Assembly (NCBI RefSeq): GCF_000171235.2
Contig: NZ_ABEA03000084.1
Span: 1-64,000 of the forward strand
Reading direction: 5' to 3'
Source: Geminisphaera colitermitum TAV2
Lineage (GTDB): Bacteria > Verrucomicrobiota > Verrucomicrobiia > Opitutales > Opitutaceae
DNA length: 64,000 nt
Under the pieces are notes generated by a model, which was not told where the DNA came from, did no database searches, and saw only the letters and a program-made list of their open reading frames with translations. Both the position numbers and the translations under genes were made by a program. Positions within the stretch are counted from its first letter, which is position 1. The number at the start of each line of letters is the position of its first letter. Below are positions 9,632-17,786 of this stretch, piece by piece.

Positions 9632-9739
9632 TTCTGTCTAAAAAAAGAATTGGAGGTTGGCTCCGCTAACCTGCGGATTACCTAGTAGGGCAAGATCGTA
9701 CGTTTGTAATGCCGTCCGAACTACCCTCTTTAATCAAAA

Positions 9740-10909
9740 ATGAATGGTGATGCTGAATTAAAACAGGAGCAGCGAAGCGCCGTTGGCACTCTTTTCTTCA
9801 ATTGTGCCGCTGTTCTTTCAGAACACACATCCACGCTGGCTAATCTGGAGAGCCTCGCCAGCGAATGGTTGAGGGTTTCGGCATTCAGTGTTGTATCCAA
9901 AAAACAAGTTCCCCCCAGTGGAGATCCGCACGACTATGTCAGCATGGCTGCCTATTCGTGGCCTGATCCGCTCAAGCCCGATGGGTTGCCCTACGTAGGA
10001 CGGGATGGCGAGGTAAATCCAGAGTTTTACGAATACGATAGCTCCGCATTGGAGGGGTTGTGTTCGGCTGTGCCCCACTTGGTCCTCTATGCCTTGGCAG
10101 CGGACTCATCTCGCCACGCGGAGCAGGCGGGCAGGTTGTTGAGGAGTTGGTTTCTTGATCCTGCCACCCGCATGAATCCACATTTGAACTACGCGCAGTT
10201 CATCCCGGGTGTTACGACCGGACGCTTCATTGGCATCATCGATACCACTTCCTTTGTTTTCCTACTCGAAGCTATCAAGTGCCTGTCCTTCAACCCGGAG
10301 TGGACGCCTGAACATCTGGCCGCGCTCAAAAACTGGTTTTCGAGTTATTTGGACTGGCTCTTGGAGAGTTCATTCGGTCCTCAGGAACGGGACATGACGA
10401 ATAACCACGGCACTTGGTATGACGCCCAGGTTGCTTCCTGCGCTGTATTCTGCGGACGTCCGGGGATTGCGCGGCAACAAATCCAGACTTACACGATTCC
10501 ACGAATCTTGCGGCAGATTGAGCCAGACGGAACGCAGCCACGCGAGTTGGCGCGGACTCTTTCGCTGACATATACTACTTACAACCTGCTTGCATTAGCA
10601 AGTCTGGCGATGATTGCCCGGGATTTGAGAATCGATTTATGGGCTGAGGCTGGTCCGGCTCAGGGCCGGTTGCTGAAGGCTTTGGACTGGATGGAGCCTT
10701 ATTATGCCGGACGTCAGGAATGGGACAAAAAACAAATCCATCCGTTCAACATGTCGTCTGTCGCGCCGCTATTGTATCTGGCTTGGCTTGGCACCGGTGA
10801 CGCCCGGTTCATGAAGCTTTGCGCGCATGTTGAGACAAACCCCTGGCAGCGGTTTGTCTTCTCGAAATCCGCTTTGACTGGTCGGACCTACCCTTTGCGG
10901 AGCGTCTGA
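9740..10909 (+). CDS. Alginate lyase-family (PL5-type fold) protein
   Basis: The 389-residue product matches the alginate lyase alpha/alpha-toroid family (PF05426 type). Marker segments are HDYVSMAAYSWPDP, RLLRSWFLDP, MNPHLNYAQFIPG, the active-site-like TNNHGTWYDAQ, and REIAR-like TQPRELARTLSLTYTTYNL. Family members cleave uronate-rich polysaccharides or act on unsaturated fragments. No signal peptide is seen, so the protein is probably cytoplasmic unless the start is mis-set. Base composition is clearly less GC-rich than that of the neighbours, with more A- and T-ending codons, suggesting later acquisition. The heparinase-type gene follows 153 bp later on the same strand; the pair may degrade the same uronic-acid polymer. 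Confidence 0.75.
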   Translation: MNGDAELKQEQRSAVGTLFFNCAAVLSEHTSTLANLESLASEWLRVSAFSVVSKKQVPPSGDPHDYVSMAAYSWPDPLKPDGLPYVGRDGEVNPEFYEYDSSALEGLCSAVPHLVLYALAADSSRHAEQAGRLLRSWFLDPATRMNPHLNYAQFIPGVTTGRFIGIIDTTSFVFLLEAIKCLSFNPEWTPEHLAALKNWFSSYLDWLLESSFGPQERDMTNNHGTWYDAQVASCAVFCGRPGIARQQIQTYTIPRILRQIEPDGTQPRELARTLSLTYTTYNLLALASLAMIARDLRIDLWAEAGPAQGRLLKALDWMEPYYAGRQEWDKKQIHPFNMSSVAPLLYLAWLGTGDARFMKLCAHVETNPWQRFVFSKSALTGRTYPLRSV

Positions 10910-11062
10910 TTAGAACATTTAAAATGGTTCTTCGACGTTTTCAGTGGGTAGGTCGTTATTTTGTTCTCCCTCCCCTCTCCCCCCCTCCCCAATCTCAATT
11001 TTCAAACCAAACCGTAAAAGGCCGCCAATAAACGCGAACAAAAACCACTTCAATTTCGCAAC

Positions 11063-13420
11063 ATGCACGATCAATCCCGGCTCCGCTCACTCCCCTTGCT
11101 CAGCCTCAATCCAGCCGAGATTGTTTTTGCCGCATTTCACGACGACCACCTGTCATCAAATTTACACTACAGGCTGACTCCGCAGTCCGCCTCTGGATGT
11201 CGCGTCGAAGACAGTTGGTGTGATCTGAAACTCATCTGGGACGGATCAACGCCGGGCAAAACCGCCGCCGAGTTTGTGCTCGAAGGCCATCTCCGGCGCG
11301 AGCACTTCGATCACCTCGTCTTCTGCCTTGTCGCCCCGCCAGACGTGGAAGTCCGCTTCTTCGCCCGCGTCCCTTCCGGCAACGACATTCCCCTGAGCGA
11401 CTGGACACCAGGCACAGGCTGCCGCATGGAAGTCAAAACCCCCTGGCCCCCCGCGCCATCGTCACCACCATCTGGATACGAATGCGAATTGCATGACATT
11501 CGCCTCCTTCTCCGTTCGTCCAACTCCAAGGGACAAACGATTTGCCTGTTGTGGTTTGGCCTCGAAGACAGCCGCGCCCTGCCCGTCGTCCTGCAAACAG
11601 TCCGCCCCTATGAAATCCGATGGGACGGGCTCATTGCCCTCCCCGAAGTCTGGCCCCAAACCACGCCCTTCGACGCATCCCTTCTCTTTTCCCCCGACGA
11701 ACTTCCCGCCCTCCGCCGGAAACTTGCCCGCCCGGAATGGTGTTCCTGTTTCCGACACATGGAAACCCGCGCCCGCGAGAGCCTCCGCATCGAACCGGAA
11801 CACTGGCTCGGCGACTTCATCCCGTGGAGTGACACCCGCTACACGCGGACTCGCGAGCACGGCGCGCCGGCCACGTTCAACGACGCGCTGGTCGCCGGTT
11901 TTTCCGCCCTCGTGCTTCGTGACCTCACGCTCGCCCGCCACGCACTGCGTCACCTCATGGTGATTGCGCACACCACACACTGGTATTCCTCGGCGATTCA
12001 CCGGCTCCAAGGTTCCACATGGGACGAACGTTGTTTTCTCCCCGAAATGACCACCACTGCCGTCGCCCTGCTGGCCGACTGGTTTGACTGGGCGCTCACG
12101 CCCGTCGCCCGCGCACTGATTCACCAATGCCTGTGGGACAAGGGCCTCGCTCCCATCGAACGCGACATGATGAAGTGGGACTACGTTTATCACATCAATC
12201 AGGGTCCTTGGTTTTGCCGCGCCCGCATTCTGGCCGGGCTTCTCCTCGAAAAACACTGGCCGCGCATGGGACGCTACGTGGACCGCGCACGCGACGACCT
12301 TCTCGAAGGACTCAACAACTACCTCATGCCCGATGGTGGCAGCGACGAGGGCGCGGCTTATTTTCTTGGTACCATGGAAACCACCCTGCCCGCGCTGCTC
12401 GCCCACGCCAAGGTCCGCGAGATTCCAATCCGTGAACAGCTTCCGACACGCCTGATTGAGTTGTCGGAAAACTACATCCGAACGCTTTCCGCCGTTCGCC
12501 CCGGTTGCTTTTTGACGGTTGGCGACGCCGCTGACGAGCGCGCTGCGAGCGATGCCATTTGCCTGCTGGCGGGCCTTTTTCCCAACGCCGCTTACACGGA
12601 CATCGCCCAAGCCAGCCTCGCGCCCTTGGAGCCCGGCAGTTACTATTCACAATACTGGAAAACCAGCGTTTACGCCTGCATCTTCGGCCCGGAAAAACTC
12701 CCGCCATCCCGCAGTATTGTCCCCGAGTTTTCCCTGCTTCCCAACACCGGCCTCCTCTCCAGCCTGCGACGCGCCAACGGCCACTCCCTGCGCTTGCTTT
12801 TCACCGGTGCCAAAGCCGGCGCCAGTCACAGCCACTTTGACAAAGGCAACTTCATCTTGGAGGTGGATGACATTCCCGTTTTCATAGATCGCGGCATCAC
12901 CCGCTACGACGACGCCCGCACACCGCTGCTCAAGCAAAGCGCGTTGCACAATGTGATCACACCGATGACCTCCACCGGCGTCTATCCTGACCAAGCCATC
13001 GCTACTGCCGACACGCTCCCGGATGGACGCGGCGACGCGTTCAGCCTGGACGCCCGCATATGTCTTGATGGTGTATGGAAAAACTGGATGCACACCTGCC
13101 ACCGCGAACTTCACTCGCCATCGCCAACCATGATTTGCCTCCGGGATCACGGTGCTCTTTTGCATGAACAACGCGTGGCATTCCATTTACAATCACCTGT
13201 CCCCTTTACGATCCGCGGACTTCAGGCCACCGTGCAACACCGAGATTTTGACGTCACCATTTCGGGCAACTGGGTGGCGGAAATTCAGCACAGCCAAGAA
13301 CTGGTGGATTGGAAATCACGCCCCGTATGGCGACTCACGCTCATCTCACATCCCCTTCGGACCTTTCAGATTGAAACGGAACTACGAGTGAAGTTCCCCC
13401 CCCTCCCCCCCACCGCCTGA
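11063..13420 (+). CDS. Heparinase II/III-family polysaccharide lyase
   Basis: The protein has 785 residues. An all-helical toroid (about 200-500) holds KWDYVYHINQGPWFC and LMPDGGSDEGAAYFLGTMETTLPAL. A C-terminal beta-sandwich holds GAKAGASHSHFDKGNFILEVDDIPVFIDRG, the hallmark of heparinase II/III-like proteins, followed by LLKQSALHNVITP. This two-domain order is standard for PL12/PL15/PL17/PL21-type lyases, which depolymerise or finish degrading acidic polysaccharides. The exact substrate is not assignable. No signal peptide is seen. The stop lies in a C-rich stretch and the gene is convergent with the AraC gene 7 bp beyond. Pairing with the upstream alginate lyase-like gene suggests a uronate-degrading unit. 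Confidence 0.82.
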   Translation: MHDQSRLRSLPLLSLNPAEIVFAAFHDDHLSSNLHYRLTPQSASGCRVEDSWCDLKLIWDGSTPGKTAAEFVLEGHLRREHFDHLVFCLVAPPDVEVRFFARVPSGNDIPLSDWTPGTGCRMEVKTPWPPAPSSPPSGYECELHDIRLLLRSSNSKGQTICLLWFGLEDSRALPVVLQTVRPYEIRWDGLIALPEVWPQTTPFDASLLFSPDELPALRRKLARPEWCSCFRHMETRARESLRIEPEHWLGDFIPWSDTRYTRTREHGAPATFNDALVAGFSALVLRDLTLARHALRHLMVIAHTTHWYSSAIHRLQGSTWDERCFLPEMTTTAVALLADWFDWALTPVARALIHQCLWDKGLAPIERDMMKWDYVYHINQGPWFCRARILAGLLLEKHWPRMGRYVDRARDDLLEGLNNYLMPDGGSDEGAAYFLGTMETTLPALLAHAKVREIPIREQLPTRLIELSENYIRTLSAVRPGCFLTVGDAADERAASDAICLLAGLFPNAAYTDIAQASLAPLEPGSYYSQYWKTSVYACIFGPEKLPPSRSIVPEFSLLPNTGLLSSLRRANGHSLRLLFTGAKAGASHSHFDKGNFILEVDDIPVFIDRGITRYDDARTPLLKQSALHNVITPMTSTGVYPDQAIATADTLPDGRGDAFSLDARICLDGVWKNWMHTCHRELHSPSPTMICLRDHGALLHEQRVAFHLQSPVPFTIRGLQATVQHRDFDVTISGNWVAEIQHSQELVDWKSRPVWRLTLISHPLRTFQIETELRVKFPPLPPTA

Positions 13421-13427
13421 GCCAACA

Positions 13428-14354
13428 TCAATTCTTCTGTGACGGCTTGGCATGCCTCTTCCGATACGCGCCCGGACTGCACCCGCACTCCGCCTTGAAC
13501 GCCTCGTAAAACCGGCTCAACGACTGGAACCCGCACCCCAGCGCAATCTCGATCAACGGCGTGTCGCTCAACAACAACAGACGCCGCGCCTCCGACACCC
13601 GTTGACGCAACAAAAACTTCCACAACGTCATCCCCCACCGCTTTTGGAAAAGCCGCATCGCGTATTCAGGATTCAACTTCGCCGCCCCCGCGACCATTGC
13701 CACCGTGATCTCATCACGAAAATGCTCGTTGATGTAGCGTACCATCCGTTCCACATGGCGACACTGGTATCCATTTCCCCCTGACAACACGCCCGACAAC
13801 CGCAAGCCCGTCCCCAACGCCGCCTCGCCCGCTACTGCCGCCGCCAATTCCACGCCCGACGCCTTCGTCGCCCCCAGCGCCCACCTCCGGAAAAACGCCT
13901 CCAACTCCAACCGCACCACCACCTTCAACTCCTCTGCCTCCGAGGCAAAATCCCGCCCCCAACCTGCGAGCGAAAACACCGTCCCACCCGTTAACTCCGC
14001 CGGCATTCCCAACAAACCACCCTCCAGCAAGCGCCGCGTGAAAACTGCGGGCAACTCCCATCCAAGAAACCATGACAACGGCACCGACACCCAAGTAATC
14101 ACCGTGTCCGCCTCCACCGCCAGCACCTGGTGAGGCACCGCCGCCCAGTAAGCCACACCCTCGCCTGCATTCACCGAAACGGTTTCCACTCCGCGCCGAA
14201 AAACCATGGCCCCCCGCTCGATGAAATTCAGTTCAATCTCGTTATGTTGGTCCGCTGCCGCCATCGCCTCCAGTCGTCCCGTCCCTGCATAAAACCCAAA
14301 CGACACCGTGTTGACGCGCGGCGCGGCGACACCCGCGGCAGACCCGCGTTTCAT
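13428..14354 (-). CDS. AraC-family transcriptional regulator
   Basis: An N-terminal cupin-like sensor domain (EIELNFIERGAMVFRRG, GVAYWAAVPHQVLAV) is followed by a C-terminal double helix-turn-helix. That region contains DEITVAMVAGAAKLNPEYAMRLFQKRWGMTLWKFLLRQRVSEARRLLL and PLIEIALGCGFQSLSRFYEAFKAECGCSPGAYRK. The track start is GTG 14384; the internal ATG at 14354 gives a conventional length of 308 residues and leaves the promoter element outside the gene, so I prefer it. It is divergent from the D-lyxose isomerase module, the usual arrangement for a local activator. The direct-repeat element at 14390-14454 in the shared space is its likely target, as is the second copy at 5085. Confidence 0.88.
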   Translation of the reverse strand: MKRGSAAGVAAPRVNTVSFGFYAGTGRLEAMAAADQHNEIELNFIERGAMVFRRGVETVSVNAGEGVAYWAAVPHQVLAVEADTVITWVSVPLSWFLGWELPAVFTRRLLEGGLLGMPAELTGGTVFSLAGWGRDFASEAEELKVVVRLELEAFFRRWALGATKASGVELAAAVAGEAALGTGLRLSGVLSGGNGYQCRHVERMVRYINEHFRDEITVAMVAGAAKLNPEYAMRLFQKRWGMTLWKFLLRQRVSEARRLLLLSDTPLIEIALGCGFQSLSRFYEAFKAECGCSPGAYRKRHAKPSQKN

Positions 14355-14389
14355 GTTTCCTGTGCGATGCGAAGCCGGTTTCACAAAAG

Positions 14390-14454
14390 TCAGGATACCG
14401 GAATACCCGCCTTGTCGAACAGGAAGATTCCCGCCCCCCGTTCTGCAATAATCC
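14390..14454 (+). promoter_or_regulatory. Conserved promoter element, copy 2
   Basis: TCAGGATAC, 18 bases, GAACAGGAAGA, 13 bases, TTCTGCAATAATCC. Spacing is the same as at 5085. It lies between the divergent AraC gene and the lyxose isomerase gene, 35 bp before the latter. TGCAATAAT could serve as an extended -10, with the second CAGGA half-site covering the -35 position, as for class II activation. Confidence 0.62.
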
Positions 14455-14488
14455 TCACACCACCCGCGCCACCCGGCGCCCTCGTGCC

Positions 14489-15196
14489 ATGAAACGCTCT
14501 GAAATCAACACCCTCCTCCGCGACGCATTCGCTCTCCTCGCGCAACACCAAGTCCATCTCCCACCCTTCGCCCGCTGGACTCCGGACGATTGGGCTGCCC
14601 GAGGCGACGCCACCCGCGAAATCGTCGAGCAACAACTCGGCTGGGATATCACCGATTTCGGTTCTCGCGACTTTGCCCGCACCGGCCTCCTCCTTTTTAC
14701 CCTGCGCAACGGCACCTTTGCCGAACTGAAAAAACCGCTCGGCAAAATTTACGGCGAAAAACTCCTCATCGCCCAACCCGGCCAAGTCACCCCCACACAC
14801 TTCCACCACCAAAAAATGGAAGACATCATCAACCGCGGCGGAGGCCGGCTCCTCATCCGCCTCTGGAACTCCACGCCCGACAACCGCCTCGCCGACACCC
14901 CTGTCACTGTCAGTTGCGATGGTATCCAAAAAACCATTCCATCCGGCGCCACCCTGACCCTTTCTCCCGGCGAATCCATCTGCCTCCCCCAACGCCTCTA
15001 CCACACCTTTTGGGGTGCCCCCGACACCGGCCCCGTGCTCATTGGCGAAGTCAACCGCGTCAACGACGACCGCATTGACAACCACTTCCTCGACCCCGTC
15101 GGACGCTTCCCAGCCATTGAGGAAGACGCCCCGCCGCTTCATCTCCTCACCATCGACTACGCCACCCGTCTCAACCTTACCCACGCCACCGCATGA
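14489..15196 (+). CDS. D-lyxose ketol-isomerase (D-lyxose/D-mannose isomerase)
   Basis: The 235-residue cupin enzyme matches the D-lyxose isomerase family (EC 5.3.1.15). Metal ligands are visible as His104, His106 and Glu111 in THFHHQKMED, and His172 in RLYHTFWG. The N terminus MKRSEINTLLRDA and the closing GEVNRVNDD segment are also typical. The enzyme interconverts D-lyxose and D-xylulose, and usually D-mannose and D-fructose. It heads a plus-strand module with a putative glycosidase (4-bp ATGA overlap), a PfkB kinase and a class II aldolase. The AraC regulator is divergent. With the GH38 gene nearby, mannose to fructose is a plausible in vivo reaction, alongside the lyxose route. Confidence 0.88.
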   Translation: MKRSEINTLLRDAFALLAQHQVHLPPFARWTPDDWAARGDATREIVEQQLGWDITDFGSRDFARTGLLLFTLRNGTFAELKKPLGKIYGEKLLIAQPGQVTPTHFHHQKMEDIINRGGGRLLIRLWNSTPDNRLADTPVTVSCDGIQKTIPSGATLTLSPGESICLPQRLYHTFWGAPDTGPVLIGEVNRVNDDRIDNHFLDPVGRFPAIEEDAPPLHLLTIDYATRLNLTHATA

Positions 15197-16584
15197 GCAC
15201 CGCCGCCGCCCTCGCACCCAGTGACCACGCGCGCACCCAACCCCTGTGTCAGCCGTCCACCATTCCGCCCCCCGCCCCTCGCCCTCCGCAATCACACCCG
15301 CACCTCGATCCCCTTGCCCTCCGCTACCTTTCCGGACTCGCCGCCGCCGCCATCGAAACCGCCCGCGTTCGTCCCGGCCAACGCGTCACGCCCGATCTAC
15401 CCGCCAACACCACATCGCACACCCTGATCCGTCCCGGCGGACGCGATTGTTACCCCGCAGTCTGGACGCAAGACTTCGCCATGACACTCGCCACCGGTCA
15501 CGTTAGCCCCGACGAAATGTGGAACCACCTCGCCCTCATTGCCACCGTGCAGAACGGCCCCGCTCCACGCCGCCTCGCCCTCAGCGGCGCGCTCATCCCT
15601 CCCTACGCCATCCCCGACCATGTCCTCTTTGACGGCACCCCCGTTTATTTTCCCGGCGCCTATTCCGGCGGCGAAGACCAAGGGGGCGAACCCTGGGGAC
15701 TCCAGCCGCCCGCCAACAACCACTACGAATTCATCCTCATCGCCTGGCACCTCTGGCGCGCCACTCGCGACGCCAATTTTCTCCATCGACCCATTGCCGG
15801 ACTCCCCCTCATTGACCGACTCCGCCTCGCCTTCGACGTTCCCCGCACCGACCCTGAAACTGGACTCGTTTGCACCGACGCCGCCAGTCGCGCCGTAGGA
15901 TTCATCTATTGCGATTCCATTTACATGACCGGCCGCCTCCTCTTCGCCTCGCTCCTCCGCTGGCGGGCCGCCCATCAACTTGCAGAATTGGAAAACGCCT
16001 TGGGGCTCCCCCCCCCCCCCCCGCGCATTTCAAGCGCCCAAAAATTTGGAACCCACATCACATCCGTATTCGGTGGTCCACTACGCATCGGCGGTTGGCT
16101 CATGGCCGCCACGGAAACTGGATGCCAGCCCGACGTCTGGGGCACCATTTACGCACTCCACCTCGGACTCCTCACCGGAGCCTCTGCCCGCGCCACGCTC
16201 CGCGAAATCGTCAACGCACTCGACGCCGGCACCATCGCCCACCAAGGCGCGATCCGCCACGTCCCCACCAACCACGACGCCCGCCCCGACTCTGCCTGGG
16301 AACGCACCCACACGCCGCACAACCACTATCAAAACGGAGCCTACTGGCACATGCCCTCCGGCTGGCTCATCGACATTCTCGCTCGCGAACATCGCGACTG
16401 GTCCCGTCGCCTCTTCGATGACATGATTGCCCATTTCCGCGCCGAAGATTTCCGACAAGGCTCCGCTTATAATGCGCCTTGGGAATGTATCGGAAAAACC
16501 GACTCAACACATCCAGCCTCCGCCCATCGCAATCCCATCTTCCTCGGCTCGGTTGCCGTTCCCTGCGGAGTCCTGTGCTCCTGA
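15193..16584 (+). CDS. Putative six-hairpin (alpha/alpha toroid) glycosidase
   Basis: The 463-residue protein starts within the isomerase stop codon (ATGA), so the two are translationally coupled. No catalogued family was recognised with certainty. The order of segments looks like an alpha/alpha six-hairpin glycosidase: RDCYPAVWTQDFAMTLATG early, GGEDQGGEPWGLQPPANNHYEFILIAWHLWR in the middle, then QNGAYWHMPSGWLIDILAREH. Conserved acidic and aromatic residues sit at helix starts. An in-frame poly-C tract encodes PPPPP near residue 274. There is no signal peptide, so it is likely cytoplasmic and supplies sugar to the isomerase. It could instead be an epimerase of the same fold. Confidence 0.55.
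   Translation: MSTAAALAPSDHARTQPLCQPSTIPPPAPRPPQSHPHLDPLALRYLSGLAAAAIETARVRPGQRVTPDLPANTTSHTLIRPGGRDCYPAVWTQDFAMTLATGHVSPDEMWNHLALIATVQNGPAPRRLALSGALIPPYAIPDHVLFDGTPVYFPGAYSGGEDQGGEPWGLQPPANNHYEFILIAWHLWRATRDANFLHRPIAGLPLIDRLRLAFDVPRTDPETGLVCTDAASRAVGFIYCDSIYMTGRLLFASLLRWRAAHQLAELENALGLPPPPPRISSAQKFGTHITSVFGGPLRIGGWLMAATETGCQPDVWGTIYALHLGLLTGASARATLREIVNALDAGTIAHQGAIRHVPTNHDARPDSAWERTHTPHNHYQNGAYWHMPSGWLIDILAREHRDWSRRLFDDMIAHFRAEDFRQGSAYNAPWECIGKTDSTHPASAHRNPIFLGSVAVPCGVLCS
16008..16022 (+). repeat. In-frame poly-C tract in the six-hairpin gene
   Basis: About 15 C encode prolines in a loop between helices. Slippage here would truncate the protein at about 60% of its length. Confidence 0.85.
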
Positions 16585-16657
16585 AACGGAACAACGCACG
16601 CTGCCCACCCCGTACCGCTGTGCTTAATTTTCCACTACAAAACCTCAAAACCACCAC

Positions 16658-17659
16658 ATGTCATCAATCCCCCCGCTGACCTCCGCCTACGACGTTGTTG
16701 TCCTCGGCATGAACGTCGTGGACATCCTCACCGAAGTCCCCGCCACCATCACGCCCGACGCCAAGCACGAGGTCGAAAAAATCCTCGTGCAAGGAGGCGG
16801 CCCCGCCTCGACCGCCTCCTGCCAGATCGCCTCACTCGGCTGGCGCACCGCCTTCGTCGGACGCCACGGACGCAACACCATCAGTGCCATTTCCGAAGCC
16901 GAGTTCGCCCGCTGCGGCGTGCTCCCCGACCTCTTTCTCCGCGACGATCCCGACGCCCAGCCTGCCGTCGCCATCGTCGAGGTAGATCGCGCGAAACAAC
17001 AGCGCACCGTCTTCTTTTCCACCACCGGCTGTCCCAAACTCACCGCCGCCGAGGTTCCTGTCGAAGCCATCCGCCGCGCCCGGGCCATCCTCGTTGACGG
17101 TTACGAAACAGTCGCTTCCCGCGCCGCGCTTTTTGCCGCCCACGCTACCGGCATCCCTTCCATTCTCGACATCGAAGCCGGTTCTCCCGACACGCTTCGC
17201 GAACTCCTCTCGCTCGGCACCCATGCCATTCTTCCCCTCGTCGCAGCCCGCAAACTCACCGGTGCTGCCACGCCCGCCGACTCCCTTCGCGCTCTCGCGC
17301 GCCACACCGCCGCGCAACTCCTCGTCACCGACGGGGCCAATGGTAGCTGGGCATTGGATACGGGTAAAAATCCAGATGGAGCGATCCACCACCAACCCGC
17401 CTTTCCGGTCAACGTCATCGACACCACGGGATGTGGCGACTGTTACCACGCCGCCTATCTCTCCGCGCTCCTCTCCGGCTGGTCGCTGCCGCTGCGCATG
17501 GAGTTTGCGAGTTGGGTGGCAGGCTACGTGGCCGAAGCCCTCGGCGGTCGCACGCACCTGCCCACACGCGCCGCTCTCCGTGCCCGCGACCAGTCGATGC
17601 TCTCGCCCGCGCTGCGCGAATGCCTTGCTAGTTTTCTGAAGATAACGCCGACCCGGTAG
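16658..17659 (+). CDS. PfkB-family carbohydrate kinase
   Basis: The 333-residue ribokinase-fold protein has the N-terminal LGMNVVDI start of the family and a substrate-binding GGPASTASCQIASLGWRTAFVGRHG region. The C-terminal signature VIDTTGCGDCYHAAYLSALLSGW carries the catalytic Asp in GCGD; the usual Ala before Gly is Cys. The predicted reaction is ATP-dependent phosphorylation of a ketose. In context the substrate should be the isomerase product, D-xylulose or D-fructose, probably giving the 1-phosphate for the aldolase downstream. It lies 73 bp after the glycosidase gene and 127 bp before the aldolase, with an inverted repeat in between. Confidence 0.85.
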   Translation: MSSIPPLTSAYDVVVLGMNVVDILTEVPATITPDAKHEVEKILVQGGGPASTASCQIASLGWRTAFVGRHGRNTISAISEAEFARCGVLPDLFLRDDPDAQPAVAIVEVDRAKQQRTVFFSTTGCPKLTAAEVPVEAIRRARAILVDGYETVASRAALFAAHATGIPSILDIEAGSPDTLRELLSLGTHAILPLVAARKLTGAATPADSLRALARHTAAQLLVTDGANGSWALDTGKNPDGAIHHQPAFPVNVIDTTGCGDCYHAAYLSALLSGWSLPLRMEFASWVAGYVAEALGGRTHLPTRAALRARDQSMLSPALRECLASFLKITPTR

Positions 17660-17757
17660 GGAGGCATCTCCGAGGCCTCCGCACTACGTTCCGCACGCCA
17701 ACGACATTCGCTCCATCTCACCACGCCCGGCGGAGGTCTCGGAGAGACCTCCCTACC
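17655..17757. repeat. Long imperfect inverted repeat (REP-like)
   Basis: Two arms of about 27 bp, starting GGTAGGGAGG and ending CCTCCCTACC, match at all but a few positions around a loop of about 47 bp. It fills the kinase-aldolase space. It could dampen read-through or stabilise mRNA. Confidence 0.8.
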
Positions 17758-17786
17758 TTAGTCTTGCCATTCAGCCCTTTCCATCC

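Noticed and set aside
9650-9675. Hairpin AGGTT...AACCT after the PEP-CTERM gene as a terminator
   Set aside because: Stem is short and no T run follows, so a Rho-independent terminator is not supported.
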